Assembly (NCBI GenBank): GCA_035772405.1
Contig: JAYKKM010000136.1
Coordinates: 100,001-164,000, forward strand
Length of the DNA stretch: 64,000 nt
DNA from: Chrysogorgia sp. JL179-B06
Lineage: Eukaryota; Cnidaria; Anthozoa; Scleralcyonacea; Chrysogorgiidae
Direction of reading: 5' to 3'
The position numbers and the translations under genes are program-made. Shown in pieces: positions 14,301-27,399 of this stretch (within the stretch, counting starts at the first letter, position 1; every line of letters starts with the position of its first letter). A model generated the notes under the pieces. It was not told where the DNA came from. It saw only the letters and a list, made by a program, of their open reading frames with translations, and ran no database searches.

Positions 14301-17300
14301 ATAATTTACGATATCTGTAGTTTTGAAGATAGATAATTTACGATATCTGTAGCTTTGAAGATAGATAATTTACGATATCTGTAGTTTTGAAGATAGATAA
14401 TTTACGATATCTGTAGCTTTGAAGATAGATAATTTACGATATCTGTAGTTTTGAAGATAGATAATTTACGATATCTGTAGCTTTGAAGATAGATAATTTA
14501 CGATATCTGTAGTTTTGAAGATAGATAATTTACGATATCTGTAGCTTTGAAGATAGATAATTTACGATATCTGTAGTTTTGAAGATAGATAATTTACGAT
14601 ATCTGTAGCTTCGAAGATAGATAATTTACGATATCTGTAGTTTTGAAGATAGATAATTTACGATATCTGTAGCTTTGAAGATAGATAATTTACGATATCT
14701 GTAGTTTTGAAGGTAGATAATTTACGATATCTGTAGCTTTGAAGATAGATAATTTACGATATCTGTAGCTTTGAAGATAGATAATTTACGATATCTGTAG
14801 CTTTGAAGATAGATAATTTACGATTATCTGTAGTTTTGAAGATAGATAATTTACGATATCTGTAGTTTTGAAGATAGATAATTTACGATATCTGTAGTTT
14901 TGAAGATAGATAATTTACGATATCTGTAGTTTTGAAGATAGATAATTTACGATATCTGTAGTTTTGAAGATAGATAATTTACGATATCTGTAGTTTTGAA
15001 GATAGATAATTTACGATATCTGTAGTTTTGAAGATAGATAATTTACGATATCTGTAGTTTTTGAAGATAGATAATTTACGATATCTGTAGTTTTGAAGAT
15101 AGATAATTTACGATATCTGTAGTTTTGAAGATAGATAATTTACGATATCTGTAGTTTTGAAGATAGATAATTTACGATATCTGTAGTTTTGAAGATAGAC
15201 AATTTACGATATCTGTAGTTTTGAAGATAGATAATTTACGATATCTGTAGTTTTGAAGATAGATAATTTACGATATCTGTAGCTTTGAAGATAGATAATT
15301 TACGATATCTGTAGTTTTGAAGATAGATAATTTACGATATCTGTAGTTTTGAAGGTAGATAATTTACGATATCTGAAGTTTTGAAGATAGATAATTTACG
15401 ATATCTGAAGTTTTGAAGATAGATAATTTACGATATCTGTAGTTTTGAAGATAGATAATTTACGATATCTGTAGTTTTGAAGATAGATAATTTACGATAT
15501 CTGTAGTTTTGAAGATAGATAATTTACGATATCTGTAGTTTTGAAGATAGATAATTTACGATATCTGTAGTTTTGAAGATAGATAATTTACGATATCTGT
15601 AGTTTTGAAGATAGATAATTTACGATATCTGTAGTTTTGAAGATAGATAATTTACGATATCTGTAGTTTTGAAGGTAGATAATTTACGATATCTGTAGTT
15701 TTGAAGATAGATAATTTACGATATCTGTAGTTTTGAAGATAGATAATTTACGATATCTGTAGCTTTGAAGATAGATAATTTACGATATCTGTAGCTTTGA
15801 AGATAGATAATTTACGATATCTGTAGTTTTGAAGGTAGATAATTTACGATATCTGTAGTTTTGAAGATAGATAATTTACGATATCTGTAGTTTTGAAGAT
15901 AGATAATTTACGATATATGTAGCTTTGAAGATAGATAATTTACGATATCTGTAGTTTTGAAGATAGATAATTTACGATATCTGTAGTTTTGAAGGTAGAT
16001 AATTTACGATATCTGTAGCTTTGAAGGTAAATAATTTACGATATCTGTAGTTTTGAAGATAGATAATTTTACGATATCTGTAGTTTTGAAGATAGATAAT
16101 TTACGATATCTGTAGTTTTGAAGATAGATAATTTACGATATCTGTAGTTTTGAAGGTAGATAATTTACGATATCTGTAGTTTTGAAGATAGATAATTTAC
16201 GATATCTGTAGTTTTGAAGATAGATAATTTTACGATATCTGTAGCTTTGAAGATAGATAATTTACGATATCTGTAGCTTTGAAGATAGATAATTTACGAT
16301 ATCTGTAGTTTTGAAGGTAGATAATTTACGATATCTGTAGTTTTGAAGATAGATAATTTACGATATCTGTAGTTTTGAAGATAGATAATTTACGATATAT
16401 GTAGCTTTGAAGATAGTTAATTTACGATATCTGTAGTTTTGAAGATAGATAATTTACGATATCTGTAGTTTTGAAGGTAGATAATTTACGATATCTGTAG
16501 CTTTGAAGGTAAATAATTTACGATATCTGTAGTTTTGAAGATAGATAATTTACGATATCTGTAGTTTTGAAGATAGATAATTTACGATATCTGTAGTTTT
16601 GAAGATAGATAATTTACGATATCTGTAGTTTTGAAGGTAGATAATTTACGATATCTGTAGTTTTGAAGGTAGATAATTTACGATATCTGTAGCTTTGAAG
16701 ATAGATAATTTACGATATCTATAGTTTTGAAGATAGATAATTTACGATATCTGTAGCTTTGAAGATAGATAATTTACGATATCTGTAGTTTTGAAGATAG
16801 ATAATTTACGATATCTGTAGTTTTGAAGAGAGATAATTTACGATATCTGTAGCTTTGAAGATAGATAATTTACTATATCTGTAGTTTTGAAGGTAGATAA
16901 TTTACGATATCTGTAGTTTTGAAGATAGATAATTTACGATATCTGTAGTTTTGAAGATAGATAATTTACGATATCTGTAGTTTTGAAGATAGATAATTTA
17001 CGATATCTGTAGTTTTGAAGATAGATAATTTACGATATCTGTAGCTTTGAAGATAGATAATTTACGATATCTGTAGCTTTGAAGATAGATAATTTACGAT
17101 ATCTGTAGCTTTGAAGATAGATAATTTACGATATCTGTAGCTTTGAAGATAGATAATTTACGATATCTGTAGCTTTGAAGATAGATAATTTACGATATCT
17201 GTAGTTTTGAAGATAGATAATTTACGATATCTGTAGTTTTGAAGGTAGATAATTTACGATATCTGTAGTTTTTGAAGATAGATAATTTACGATATCTGTA

Positions 17301-20300
17301 GTTTTGAAGATAGATAATTTACGATATCTGTAGTTTTGAAGATAGATAATTTACGATATCTGTAGTATTGAAGATAGATAATTTACGATATCTGTAGTTT
17401 TGAAGATAGATAATTTACGATATCTGTAGTTTTGAAGATAGATAATTTACGATATCTGTAGTTTTGAAGATAGATAATTTACGATATCTGTAGTTTTGAA
17501 GATAGATAATTTACGATATCTGTAGCTTTGAAGGTAGATAATTTACGATATCTGTAGTTTTGAAGATAGATAATTTACGATATCTGTAGTTTTGAAGATA
17601 GATAATTTACGATATCTGTAGTTTTGAAGATAGATAATTTACGATATCTGAAGTTTTGAAGATAGATAATTTACGATATCTGTAGTTTTTGAAGATAGAT
17701 AATTTACGATATCTGTAGTTTTGAAGATAGATAATTTACGATATCTGTAGTTTTGAAGATAGATAATTTACGATATCTGTAGTTTTGAAGATAGATAATT
17801 TACGATATCTGTAGCTTTGAAGATAGATAATTTACGATATCTGTAGTTTTGAAGGTAGATAATTTACGATATCTGTAGTTTTGAAGGTAGATAATTTACG
17901 ATATCTGTAGTTTTGAAGATAGATAATTTACGATATCTGTAGCTTTGAAGATATATAATTTACGATATCTGTAGCTTTGAAGATAGATAATTTACGATAT
18001 CTGTAGCTTTGAAGGTAGATAATTTACGATATCTGTAGTTTTGAAGATAGATAATTTACGATATCTGTAGTTTTGAAGATAGATAATTTACGATATCTGT
18101 AGTTTTGAAGATAGATAATTTACGATATCTGTAGTTTTGAAGATAGATAATTTACGATATCTGTAGCTTTGAAGATAGATAATTTACGATATCTGTAGCT
18201 TTGAAGATAGATAATTTACGATATCTGTAGCTTTGAAGATAGATAATTTACGATATCTGTAGCTTTGAAGATAGATAATTTACGATATCTGTAGTTTTGA
18301 AGATAGATAATTTACGATATCTGTAGTTTTGAAGATAGATAATTTTACGATATCTGTAGTTTTGAAGATAGATAATTTACGATATCTGTAGTATTGAAGA
18401 TAGATAATTTACGATATCTGTAGTTTTGAAGATAGATAATTTACGATATCTGTAGTTTTGAAGATAGATAATTTACGATATCTGTAGTTTTGAAGATAGA
18501 TAATTTACGATATCTGTAGTTTTGAAGATAGATAATTTACGATATCTGTAGCTTTGAAGGTAGATAATTTACGATATCTGTAGTTTTGAAGATAGATAAT
18601 TTACGATATCTGTAGTTTTGAAGATAGATAATTTACGATATCTGTAGTTTTGAAGATAGATAATTTACGATATCTGAAGTTTTGAAGATAGATAATTTAC
18701 GATATCTGTAGTTTTGAAGATAGATAATTTACGATATCTGTAGTTTTGAAGATAGATAATTTACGATATCTGTAGTTTTGAAGATAGATAATTTACGATA
18801 TCTGTAGTTTTGAAGATAGATAATTTACGATATCTGTAGCTTTGAAGATAGATAATTTACGATATCTGTAGTTTTGAAGGTAGATAATTTACGATATCTG
18901 TAGTTTTGAAGGTAGATAATTTACGATATCTGTAGTTTTGAAGATAGATAATTTACGATATCTGTAGCTTTGAAGATATATAATTTACGATATCTGTAGC
19001 TTTGAAGATAGATAATTTACGATATCTGTAGCTTTGAAGGTAGATAATTTACGATATCTGTAGTTTTGAAGATAGATAATTTACGATATCTGTAGTTTTG
19101 AAGATAGATAATTTACGATATCTGTAGTTTTGAAGATAGATAATTTACGATATCTGTAGTTTTGAAGATAGATAATTTACGATATCTGTAGCTTTGAAGA
19201 TAGATAATTTACGATATCTGTAGCTTTGAAGATAGATAATTTACGATATCTGTAAGCTTTGAAGATAGATAATTTACGATATCTGTAGCTTTGAAGATAG
19301 ATAATTTACGATATCTGTAGTTTTGAAGATAGATAATTTACGATATCTGTAGTTTTGAAGATAGATAATTTACGATATCTGTAGCTTTGAAGGTAGATAA
19401 TTTACGATATCTGTAGTTTTGAAGATAGATAATTTACGATATCTGTAGTTTTGAAGATAGATAATTTACGATATCTGTAGTTTTGAAGATAGATAATTTA
19501 CGATATCTGTAGTTTTGAAGATAGATAATTTACGATATCTGTAGTTTTGAAGATAGATAATTTACGATATCTGTAGCTTTGAAGATAGATAATTTACGAT
19601 ATCTGTAGCTTTGAAGATAGATAATTTACGATATCTGTAGCTTTGAAGATAGATAATTTACGATATCTGTAGCTTTGAAGATAGATAATTTACGATATCT
19701 GTAGTTTTGAAGGTAGATAATTTACGATATGTGTAGTTTTGAAGATAGATAATTTACGATATCTGTAGTTTTGAAGGTAGATAATTTACGATATCTGTAG
19801 TTTTGAAGATAGATAATTTACGATATCTGTAGTTTTGAAGATAGATAATTTACGATATCTGTAGTTTTGAAGATAGATAATTTACGATATCTGTAGCTTT
19901 GAAGATAGATAATTTACGATATCTGTAGCTTTGAAGGTAGATAATTTACGATATCTGTAGTTTTGAAGATAGATAATTTACGGTATCTGTAGTTTTGAAG
20001 ATAGATAATTTACGATATCTGTAGTTTTGAAGGTAGATAATTTACGATATCTGTAGTTTTGAAGATAGATAATTTACGATATCTGTAGTTTTGAAGATAG
20101 ATAATTTACGATATCTGTAGTTTTGAAGATAGATAATTTACGATATCTGTAGTTTTGAAGATAGATAATTTACGATATCTGTAGTTTTGAAGATAGATAA
20201 TTTACGATATCTGTAGTTTTGAAGATAGATAATTTACGATATCTGTAGCTTTGAAGGTAGATAATTTACGATATCTGTAGTTTTGAAGATAGATAATTTA

Positions 20301-23133
20301 CGATATCTGTAGTTTTGAAGATAGATAATTTACGATATCTGTAGTTTTGAAGATAGATAATTTACGATATCTGTAGTTTTGAAGATAGATAATTTACGAT
20401 ATCTGTAGTTTTGAAGATAGATGATTTTACGATATCTGTAGTTTTGAAGATAGATAATTTACGATATCTGTAGCTTTGAAGGTAGATAATTTACGATATC
20501 TGTAGTTTTGAAGATAGATAATTTACGATATCTGTAGTTTTGAAGATAGATAATTTACGATATCTGTAGTTTTGAAGATAGATAATTTACGATATCTGAA
20601 GTTTTGAAGATAGATTAATTTACGATATCTGTAGTTTTGAAGATAGATAATTTACGATATCTGTAGTTTTGAAGATAGATAATTTACGATATCTGTAGTT
20701 TTGAAGATAGATAATTTACGATATCTGTAGTTTTGAAGATAGATAATTTACGATATCTGTAGCTTTGAAGATAGATAATTTACGATATCTGTAGTTTTGA
20801 AGGTAGATAATTTACGATATCTGTAGCTTTGAAGGTAGATAATTTACGATATCTGTAGTTTTGAAGATAGATAATTTACGATATCTGTAGTTTTGAAGAT
20901 AGATAATTTACGATATCTGTAGTTTTGAAGATAGATAATTTACGATATCTGAAGTTTTGAAGATAGATAATTTACGATATCTGTAGTTTTGAAGATAGAT
21001 AATTTACGATATCTGTAGTTTTGAAGATAGATAATTTACGATATCTGTAGTTTTGAAGATAGATAATTTACGATATCTGTAGTTTTGAAGATAGATAATT
21101 TACGATATCTGTAGCTTTGAAGATAGATAATTTACGATATCTGTAGTTTTGAAGGTAGATAATTTACGATATCTGTAGTTTTGAAGGTAGATAATTTACG
21201 ATATCTGTAGTTTTGAAGATAGATAATTTACGATATCTGTAGCTTTGACGATAGATAATTTACGATATCTGTAGCTTTGAAGATAGATAATTTACGATAT
21301 CTGTAGCTTTGAAGATAGATAATTTACGATATCTGTAGTTTTGAAGATAGATAATTTACGATATCTGTAGTTTTGAAGATAGATAATTTACGATATCTGT
21401 AGTTTTGAAGATAGATAATTTACGATATCTGTAGTTTTGAAGATAGATAATTTACGATATCTGTAGCTTTGAAGATAGATAATTTACGATATCTGTAGCT
21501 TTGAAGATAGATAATTTACGATATCTGTAGCTTTGAAGATAGATAATTTTAGATAATTTACGATATCTGTAGCTTTGAAGGTAGATAATTTACGATATCT
21601 GTAGTTTTGAAGATAGATAATTTACGATATCTGTAGTTTTGAAGATAGATAATTTACGATATCTGTAGTTTTGAAGAGAGATAATTTACGATATCTGTAG
21701 TTTTGAAGGTAGATAATAATTTACGATATCTGTAGTTTTGAAGATAGATAATTTACGATATCTGTAGCTTTGAAGATAGATAATTTACGATATCTGTAGC
21801 TTTGAAGGTAGATAATTTACGATATCTGTAGTTTTGAAGATAGATAATTTACGGTATCTGTAGTTTTGAAGATAGATAATTTACGATATCTGTAGTTTTG
21901 AAGGTAGATAATTTACGATATCTGTAGTTTTGAAGATAGATAATTTACGATATCTGTAGTTTTGAAGGTAGATAATTTACGATATCTGTAGCTTTGAAGG
22001 TAGATAATTTACGATATCTGTAGCTTTGAAGATAGATAATTTACGATATCTGTAGTTTTGAAGAGAGATAATTTTACGATATCTGTAGCTTTGAAGATAG
22101 ATAATTTACGATATCTGTAGTTTTGAAGATAGATAATTTACGATATCTGTAGCTTTGAAGATAGATAATTTACGATATCTGTAGCTTTGAAGATAGATAA
22201 TTTACGATATCTGTAGTTTTGAAGATAGATAATTTACGATATCTGTAGCTTTGAAGATAGATAATTTACGATATCTGTAGTTTTGAAGATAGATAATTTA
22301 CGATATCTGTAGTTTTGAAGGTAGATAATTTACGATATCTGTAGTTTTGAAGATAGATAATTTACGATATCTGTAGTTTTGAAGGTAGATAATTTACGAT
22401 ATCTGTAGTTTTGAAGAGAGATAATTTACGATATCTGTAGCTTTGAAGGTAGATAATTTACGATATCTGTAGCTTTGAAGATAGATAATTTACGATATCT
22501 GTAGTTTTGAAGATAGATAATTTACGATATCTGTAGTTTTGAAGATAGATAATTTACGATATCTGTAGTTTTGAAGGTAGATAATTTACGATATCTGTAG
22601 TTTTGAAGATAGATAATTTACGATATCTGTAGTTTTGAAGATAGATAATTTACGATATCTGTAGTTTTGAAGATAGATAATTTACGATATCTGTAGTTTT
22701 GAAGATAGATAATTTACGATATCTGTAGCTTTGAAGATAGATAATTTACGATATCTGTAGTTTTGAAGATAGATAATTTACGATATCTGTAGCTTTGAAG
22801 ATAGATAATTTACGATATCTGTAGCTTTGAAGATAGATAATTTACGATATCTGTAGTTTTGAAGATAGATAATTTACGATATCTGTAGTTTTGAAGATAG
22901 ATAATTTACGATATCTGTATTTTTGAAGATAGATAATTTACGATATATGTAGCTTTGAAGATAGATAATTTACGATATCTGTAGTTTTGAAGATAGATAA
23001 TTTACGATATCTGTAGTTTTGAAGATAGATAATTTACGATATCTGTAGCTTTGAAGGTAGATAATTTACGATATCTGTAGTTTTGAAGATAGATAATTTA
23101 CGATATCTGTAGTTTTGAAGATAGATAATTTAC
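5326..23133. repeat. 32-bp satellite array, about 550 units
   Basis: The unit is AGTTTTGAAGATAGATAA followed by TTTACGATATCTGT, 32 bp per turn. Common variants are GCTTTG for GTTTTG, GAAGGTAG for GAAGATAG, and a shortened unit lacking ATAAT. Rarer variants (TACAAATATC, TCTGAAG, ATATATG, GATAGTAATT) recur in the same order at distant places, showing higher-order repeats. No gene lies inside apart from the copia insertion that follows. Array length in the assembly should be treated with caution. Confidence 0.97.
23129..23133. other. Left target site duplication (TTTAC) of the copia element
   Basis: TTTAC directly precedes the left LTR and is repeated at 27584-27588 directly after the right LTR. 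The five bases belong to the satellite unit, so integration was into the satellite. Confidence 0.9.
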
Positions 23134-23356
23134 TGTTGAGGGTGTCGCCATGACGGTGGTATAATCACACAAAAGGAATGATTTTTATATAGACTTTATT
23201 GGACAAGAACAAGAACGAGAAACTACATTTAGCAATAGATAAAGTCAAGTGTTACAACGTGGTCAGATCACGTGATATGATCAGTATAACTACTGCACGT
23301 GATTGACATATGATACTAATACTTACAATTGACTAATTGAGGTTTTATACTTAACA
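23134..23356 (-). repeat. copia 3' LTR (left)
   Basis: 223 bp with TG...CA termini, matching 27361-27583 at every base I compared. Because the element runs leftward, this is the downstream LTR. Confidence 0.93.
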
Positions 23357-23364
23357 CCCCCTCT
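23357..23364 (-). promoter_or_regulatory. copia polypurine tract
   Basis: On the coding strand the bases next to the 3' LTR read AAGAGGGG(G). This is the expected plus-strand priming site for reverse transcription. Confidence 0.75.
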
Positions 23365-23401
23365 TAAACAGAAAATGATTAAAGTTGTTTATTTTACAAA
23401 G

Positions 23402-25282
23402 TTATATCCCTAAAAGTAATGGTATAAATGTTTTTAATTTTGGTCCTGTTACAGCTTTTGTGAACACATCAGCTAAATTATCTTGTGTACTAATGTACTG
23501 TAAAAATAAGAACTTACTTTGGATTTCAAATCTAATGAAATGATACCTAATATCAATGTGCTTGGATCTATTGTGGTGAACTGGGTTTTTCGATAAAGCT
23601 ATTGCGCCTTGGTTGTCACAATTTAGTGTGACTGAATTAAACCTATCACTGCCTAAAAGACCTTTCAGGAACTGCGAAAGATATTTGCCCTCCTGCACTG
23701 CCGAGGAAAGGGACATATACTCAGCTTCGCAGGTTGACAGGGCTACAGTAGGCTGTTTCCTACTGTTCCACGAAATTAAGGGTCCTTTCTCTGACAGCAT
23801 GTAACCATACCCAGTAATGCTTCTTCTATCATTACTTCCACCCCAGTCTGCATCACAAAAACCTATCAAGTTGAGTGGCTTTTCACTCTTCCTAAATATG
23901 AGACCTTTGTGGATAGTACCTTTTAGGTACCTAAGGACATGCTTAACCATAATCATGTTGGAAGTCGTTGGAGTAGCTAGGCATTGAGAGAGCTTTGTGA
24001 CAACAAATGATAGATCAGGTCGTGTAGCTGTCATTACATAGACTAAACTACCTACCATCTCTCTGTACAATCTATTGTCAACTGGTTCTTCACTTTCCGT
24101 ATCAGCTTTGACCGATACCTCGCAAGGAGTTGATCTAGGTTTTGCATCCTGCATAGCAAACTTAAGTAACATTTTTTCAATGTACTTTGTTTGATTCATT
24201 TCAATGGAATCATCCTTACAGACAAAATCAATCCCAAGAAAGTACGACAATTTACCAAGATCCTTCATTTGAAATCTTTTACTAAGATTTGCTTTCACAT
24301 TCACCAAATTTTCTTGGCAATTGGATGCAATTATTATATCATCCACCCAAATAATCAAAATTGTCATAGAATCGTTAGATATCTTAGTATATACACAAGT
24401 ATCCGATTGAGATTGAGTGAACCCATCACTAATGAGATATGAATGGAGGACACCATTCCAATTCCGTCCACTCTGTTTAAGCCCATATAGTGATTTGTTG
24501 AGCTTGCATACTAGTTCATCACCATCTTTGTTGGATACAGCAAAACCTTCAGGCTGCTCGACAAATAGCTCACAGTCGATTGGAGCATTGAGGTAAGCTG
24601 TTTTGACATCCATTTGGTGTACTGTTAAATTATATTGCACTGCCAGTTGCATCAAAGATCTAATGGAAGTCATTCGTGCTGTGGGGGAAAAAGTTTCATG
24701 GTAATCTTTTCCAGGGACTTGCGAGTATCCCTTCGCTACAAATCTAGCTTTGTATTTGTCCTGTCCATCTGGACCAGGCTTTAGGGCATAAACCCATTTT
24801 CCACCTACAACTTTTCTATCACTTGGAGTAGTGGTTAACTCAAATGTATTGTTCGATGTCAAAGCATCCATTTCTTCTTCCATGGCCTTTTGCCACTTAT
24901 TGGAGTCAGGTGACATCATCGCCTCCTGATAACTAGAGGGTACACCTACTATCTTATAAGCATAATCAAGAGTAGAGTTTATTTGATCATCATCATCACC
25001 ATTAATTGGTTCATTGTTTTCAACAGAATGACCATAATATTGAGGTCTCTCACGCTTCCTCTCTGGGTACTTAGTTGCTGAGGGTGCCTTATCCTGACTT
25101 TCAGGTTCATCAGGTACCTCAGACTGATTTCCCACATTCTCATCCACTTGATGAGGTATAACAATCATCTCATCATCATTGCATATGCTGGAGGTGTCAG
25201 TTGGTTTACCAACCTCAAATTTATCAGTGAATTTTACACACCGATATTTTCTTATCACATGTTTCTCAGGAAAATAAACCAA
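23402..25282 (-). CDS. copia pol, reverse transcriptase and RNase H part
   Basis: 626 codons. From the N-terminus there is a spacer rich in Asp and Glu, then the copia reverse transcriptase with KTAYLNAPI, EQPEGF, LNKSLYGLKQSGRNWN and the catalytic WVDDIIIAS. A C-terminal RNase H follows, with DADWGG, the STCEAEYMSLS block, a CDNQGAI segment and a HIDIRYHFIR end, as in intact copia elements. The apparent start is only the first Met after the frame change, not a true initiation site. Its frame overlaps the upstream gag-integrase frame by 28 nt. The enzyme copies the element RNA into DNA in cytoplasmic particles. Confidence 0.9.
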   Translation of the reverse strand: MVYFPEKHVIRKYRCVKFTDKFEVGKPTDTSSICNDDEMIVIPHQVDENVGNQSEVPDEPESQDKAPSATKYPERKRERPQYYGHSVENNEPINGDDDDQINSTLDYAYKIVGVPSSYQEAMMSPDSNKWQKAMEEEMDALTSNNTFELTTTPSDRKVVGGKWVYALKPGPDGQDKYKARFVAKGYSQVPGKDYHETFSPTARMTSIRSLMQLAVQYNLTVHQMDVKTAYLNAPIDCELFVEQPEGFAVSNKDGDELVCKLNKSLYGLKQSGRNWNGVLHSYLISDGFTQSQSDTCVYTKISNDSMTILIIWVDDIIIASNCQENLVNVKANLSKRFQMKDLGKLSYFLGIDFVCKDDSIEMNQTKYIEKMLLKFAMQDAKPRSTPCEVSVKADTESEEPVDNRLYREMVGSLVYVMTATRPDLSFVVTKLSQCLATPTTSNMIMVKHVLRYLKGTIHKGLIFRKSEKPLNLIGFCDADWGGSNDRRSITGYGYMLSEKGPLISWNSRKQPTVALSTCEAEYMSLSSAVQEGKYLSQFLKGLLGSDRFNSVTLNCDNQGAIALSKNPVHHNRSKHIDIRYHFIRFEIQSKFLFLQYISTQDNLADVFTKAVTGPKLKTFIPLLLGI

Positions 25283-27399
25283 ATAGGAAGGACTTCCTTT
25301 ATCATAACCAACAAATATGCTCTTCTCAGACTAGGATCAAGTTTCTTTTTATCCTGCACATAAGCATAACACACTGTTCCGAAGATATGCATGTTTGCTA
25401 GGTTAGGTTTGCTACCTGTAATTACCTCATAGGGTGTTTTGTTCAACCTGTGGTTGTAACAACGGTTTCGTATATATACACTAGACATGACTGCATATGG
25501 CCAGAGTTGTTTTGGCAAAGATGATTCAATGAGTAGGCATCTAGCCATCTCAAAAACAGATCGCCAACTTCTCTCAACAGTACCATTCTGATGAGGAGAG
25601 TGGGGCGCACTTGTTTCATGCCTTATACTATGTTGGATTAAGATCTTTTCAAAAGAATCAGAAACAAATTCTGTGCCATTATCACTACGTAAACGCTTTA
25701 CCTTACCATAGGGGGAAGAATCTGCCAGAAATTTCTCAAGACCTTTTACTGCATCGGACTTGTGCTTTATGAAATAGATCATTATGATAATGATACCTGA
25801 ATAATCATCGATAAAAGAAAGGGCGTACTTAAAACCGTTCTTAGACACAGGTGCTATAGGACCAGCCAGGTCACAGTGCACCAGATCAAAAACTTTTACA
25901 GCACGCTTATCAGGCTTCCTACTTACAGGCTGTGTCATTTTGCCTATTACACAGACTTCACAATCAAAAGATTTCTTATCTGTTATTCTCATCCCATTCA
26001 CAACTTTTTCAAGAGAAATAACATCATTTAGATTGCAATGGCCTAAAATTTCATGCCAATACTTCAAAGGTTTACTTGTGCTCTCTTGTTTGGTCATGCT
26101 TGAGGAGAGGACACTATTCAAGTAATACAAATTACCACTCTTTCCTATGTGAAATTTTGTACCGTTTGGGGTCACTAGTTTGGCATCACTCGGAGAAAAA
26201 GTTACAGATGAGCCTCTATCAGTAGCGGCTTGCACAGAAAAGATATCTTGTTTGAATGAAGGGACATATAGAGCATCCTTCAAGATCGCATCATGACTAT
26301 TTCCTTCAACATCACAAAGCGTGACACAAGCGTCACCTCTTCTTAAAGCAATATTGTTTGACCTTCTACCGTCGGCTAATTCTATGTAATGTTTCTCTGG
26401 ATTAAAATCAGTGTGAAACTTAGTAAACTTATCTAAATCGGTAGTGGCGCCGCAATCAACTAATAAACCATCTACTACAGTATTACTTGTATCTACGTTT
26501 ACTTTAAAAAAAAAATCGTGTTCGTCATCTTCATCATGCACATTATTACTATTATTAGTCTCTCTTACAGTTTTCGTCGAGTGCTGCTTCTTCTTACGGC
26601 AGTATTTCGTGTCGTGCGTGTGGCTTCGGCAGGTTTCGCACCATCTTTTCGTCTGGCATTCAGCTATTTTATGACCAGGTTTTCCACATCCGTAGCACAC
26701 CATACTTCCACTTCTGTTATCTTTCTTCTGTCGTGTTCTATCGGCTGTTTTCATGACATTGTCCCCTTGTTCGGAGTTGATGGACATTTTCTGGGTCTCT
26801 TCAAAGCTTCTAAGGGATACTTTGAACTCACTGAAGGTCACTTGCTTGTCCTTCTGCGTAATCACCGTCGAGAATGGTCTGTACTCTGTCGTCGGCAATC
26901 CCTTTAGTATCATCGCGATCAGCAGGCTATCGCTGATGTTTTCGCCCGCAGATTTGAGCGATGTGGCGGCTGTCTCGGCTCGAAGCATGTAATCGGTAAC
27001 TCTTTCATCGTCTCCTATTTTTAGTGTTGTTAGTTCCGTGTAAAGAGTTATTACTCGTGGTTTTCCTTTTGACTTGTAGTGTTCTCGCAATATTCCTAGA
27101 GCTTTACGACCATCATCTTGGGCATCTCGTATGATAAGCGAAAGGCTTCGATCGTCTAGACACTGTATCATTTCAGCAAAGGCGTCTGCATTCTTAGTTG
27201 CGTCAGTTGTTCTTGCTGCTTCGCTAGCATCATCGGCTAACGGCGTCAGAATTGTCTCGTGTAGCTTCTTCAATCGTAAATATCCTATGAATTTTATCTC
27301 CCATAATTCATACTTTCGTTCGTCACCGTCGAATATCTGCCTTCTGCTGGGCCCATAACCTGTTGAGGGTGTCGCCATGACGGTGGTATAATCACACAA
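25255..27399 (-). CDS. copia gag, protease and integrase part, frame lost at its 3' end
   Basis: 714 codons. Gag carries a CCHC knuckle (CYGCGKPGHKIAEC) and then a second Cys/His cluster. The aspartic protease site reads LLVDCGATTD. The integrase has an HEILGH...CEVC zinc-binding block and DDE residues in HCDLAGP, RSDNGTEF and the NGTVERSWR block. The last 30 or so codons (from LRRAYLL) are out of frame relative to the family, and the conserved continuation is in the frame of the reverse transcriptase segment, so one base seems lost near 25325. The first Met codons (27399, 27378) lie inside the 5' LTR and the primer site is translated. Confidence 0.9.
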   Translation of the reverse strand: MCDYTTVMATPSTGYGPSRRQIFDGDERKYELWEIKFIGYLRLKKLHETILTPLADDASEAARTTDATKNADAFAEMIQCLDDRSLSLIIRDAQDDGRKALGILREHYKSKGKPRVITLYTELTTLKIGDDERVTDYMLRAETAATSLKSAGENISDSLLIAMILKGLPTTEYRPFSTVITQKDKQVTFSEFKVSLRSFEETQKMSINSEQGDNVMKTADRTRQKKDNRSGSMVCYGCGKPGHKIAECQTKRWCETCRSHTHDTKYCRKKKQHSTKTVRETNNSNNVHDEDDEHDFFFKVNVDTSNTVVDGLLVDCGATTDLDKFTKFHTDFNPEKHYIELADGRRSNNIALRRGDACVTLCDVEGNSHDAILKDALYVPSFKQDIFSVQAATDRGSSVTFSPSDAKLVTPNGTKFHIGKSGNLYYLNSVLSSSMTKQESTSKPLKYWHEILGHCNLNDVISLEKVVNGMRITDKKSFDCEVCVIGKMTQPVSRKPDKRAVKVFDLVHCDLAGPIAPVSKNGFKYALSFIDDYSGIIIIMIYFIKHKSDAVKGLEKFLADSSPYGKVKRLRSDNGTEFVSDSFEKILIQHSIRHETSAPHSPHQNGTVERSWRSVFEMARCLLIESSLPKQLWPYAVMSSVYIRNRCYNHRLNKTPYEVITGSKPNLANMHIFGTVCYAYVQDKKKLDPSLRRAYLLVMIKEVLPIWFIFLRNM
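27346..27360 (-). promoter_or_regulatory. copia primer-binding site matching the initiator tRNA-Met anticodon arm
   Basis: Directly after the 5' LTR the coding strand reads GGTTATGGGCCCAGC. This is complementary to CTGGGCCCATAACC, the anticodon stem-loop of animal initiator tRNA-Met, not to a tRNA 3' end. Drosophila copia is known to prime from a cleaved half of that tRNA, and this element appears to do the same. Confidence 0.8.

Noticed and set aside
5326..23133. CRISPR-like array with 32-bp spacing
   Set aside because: Units are contiguous with no unique spacers, and the context is eukaryotic; it is a satellite.
25255..25330. Programmed frameshift in copia
   Set aside because: Most copia elements use one continuous frame, and there is no convincing slippery site; a simple one-base loss or sequencing error is more likely.
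26444..26992. Plus-strand frames up to 129 codons opposite copia gag
   Set aside because: Antisense shadows of the gag and protease coding strand.
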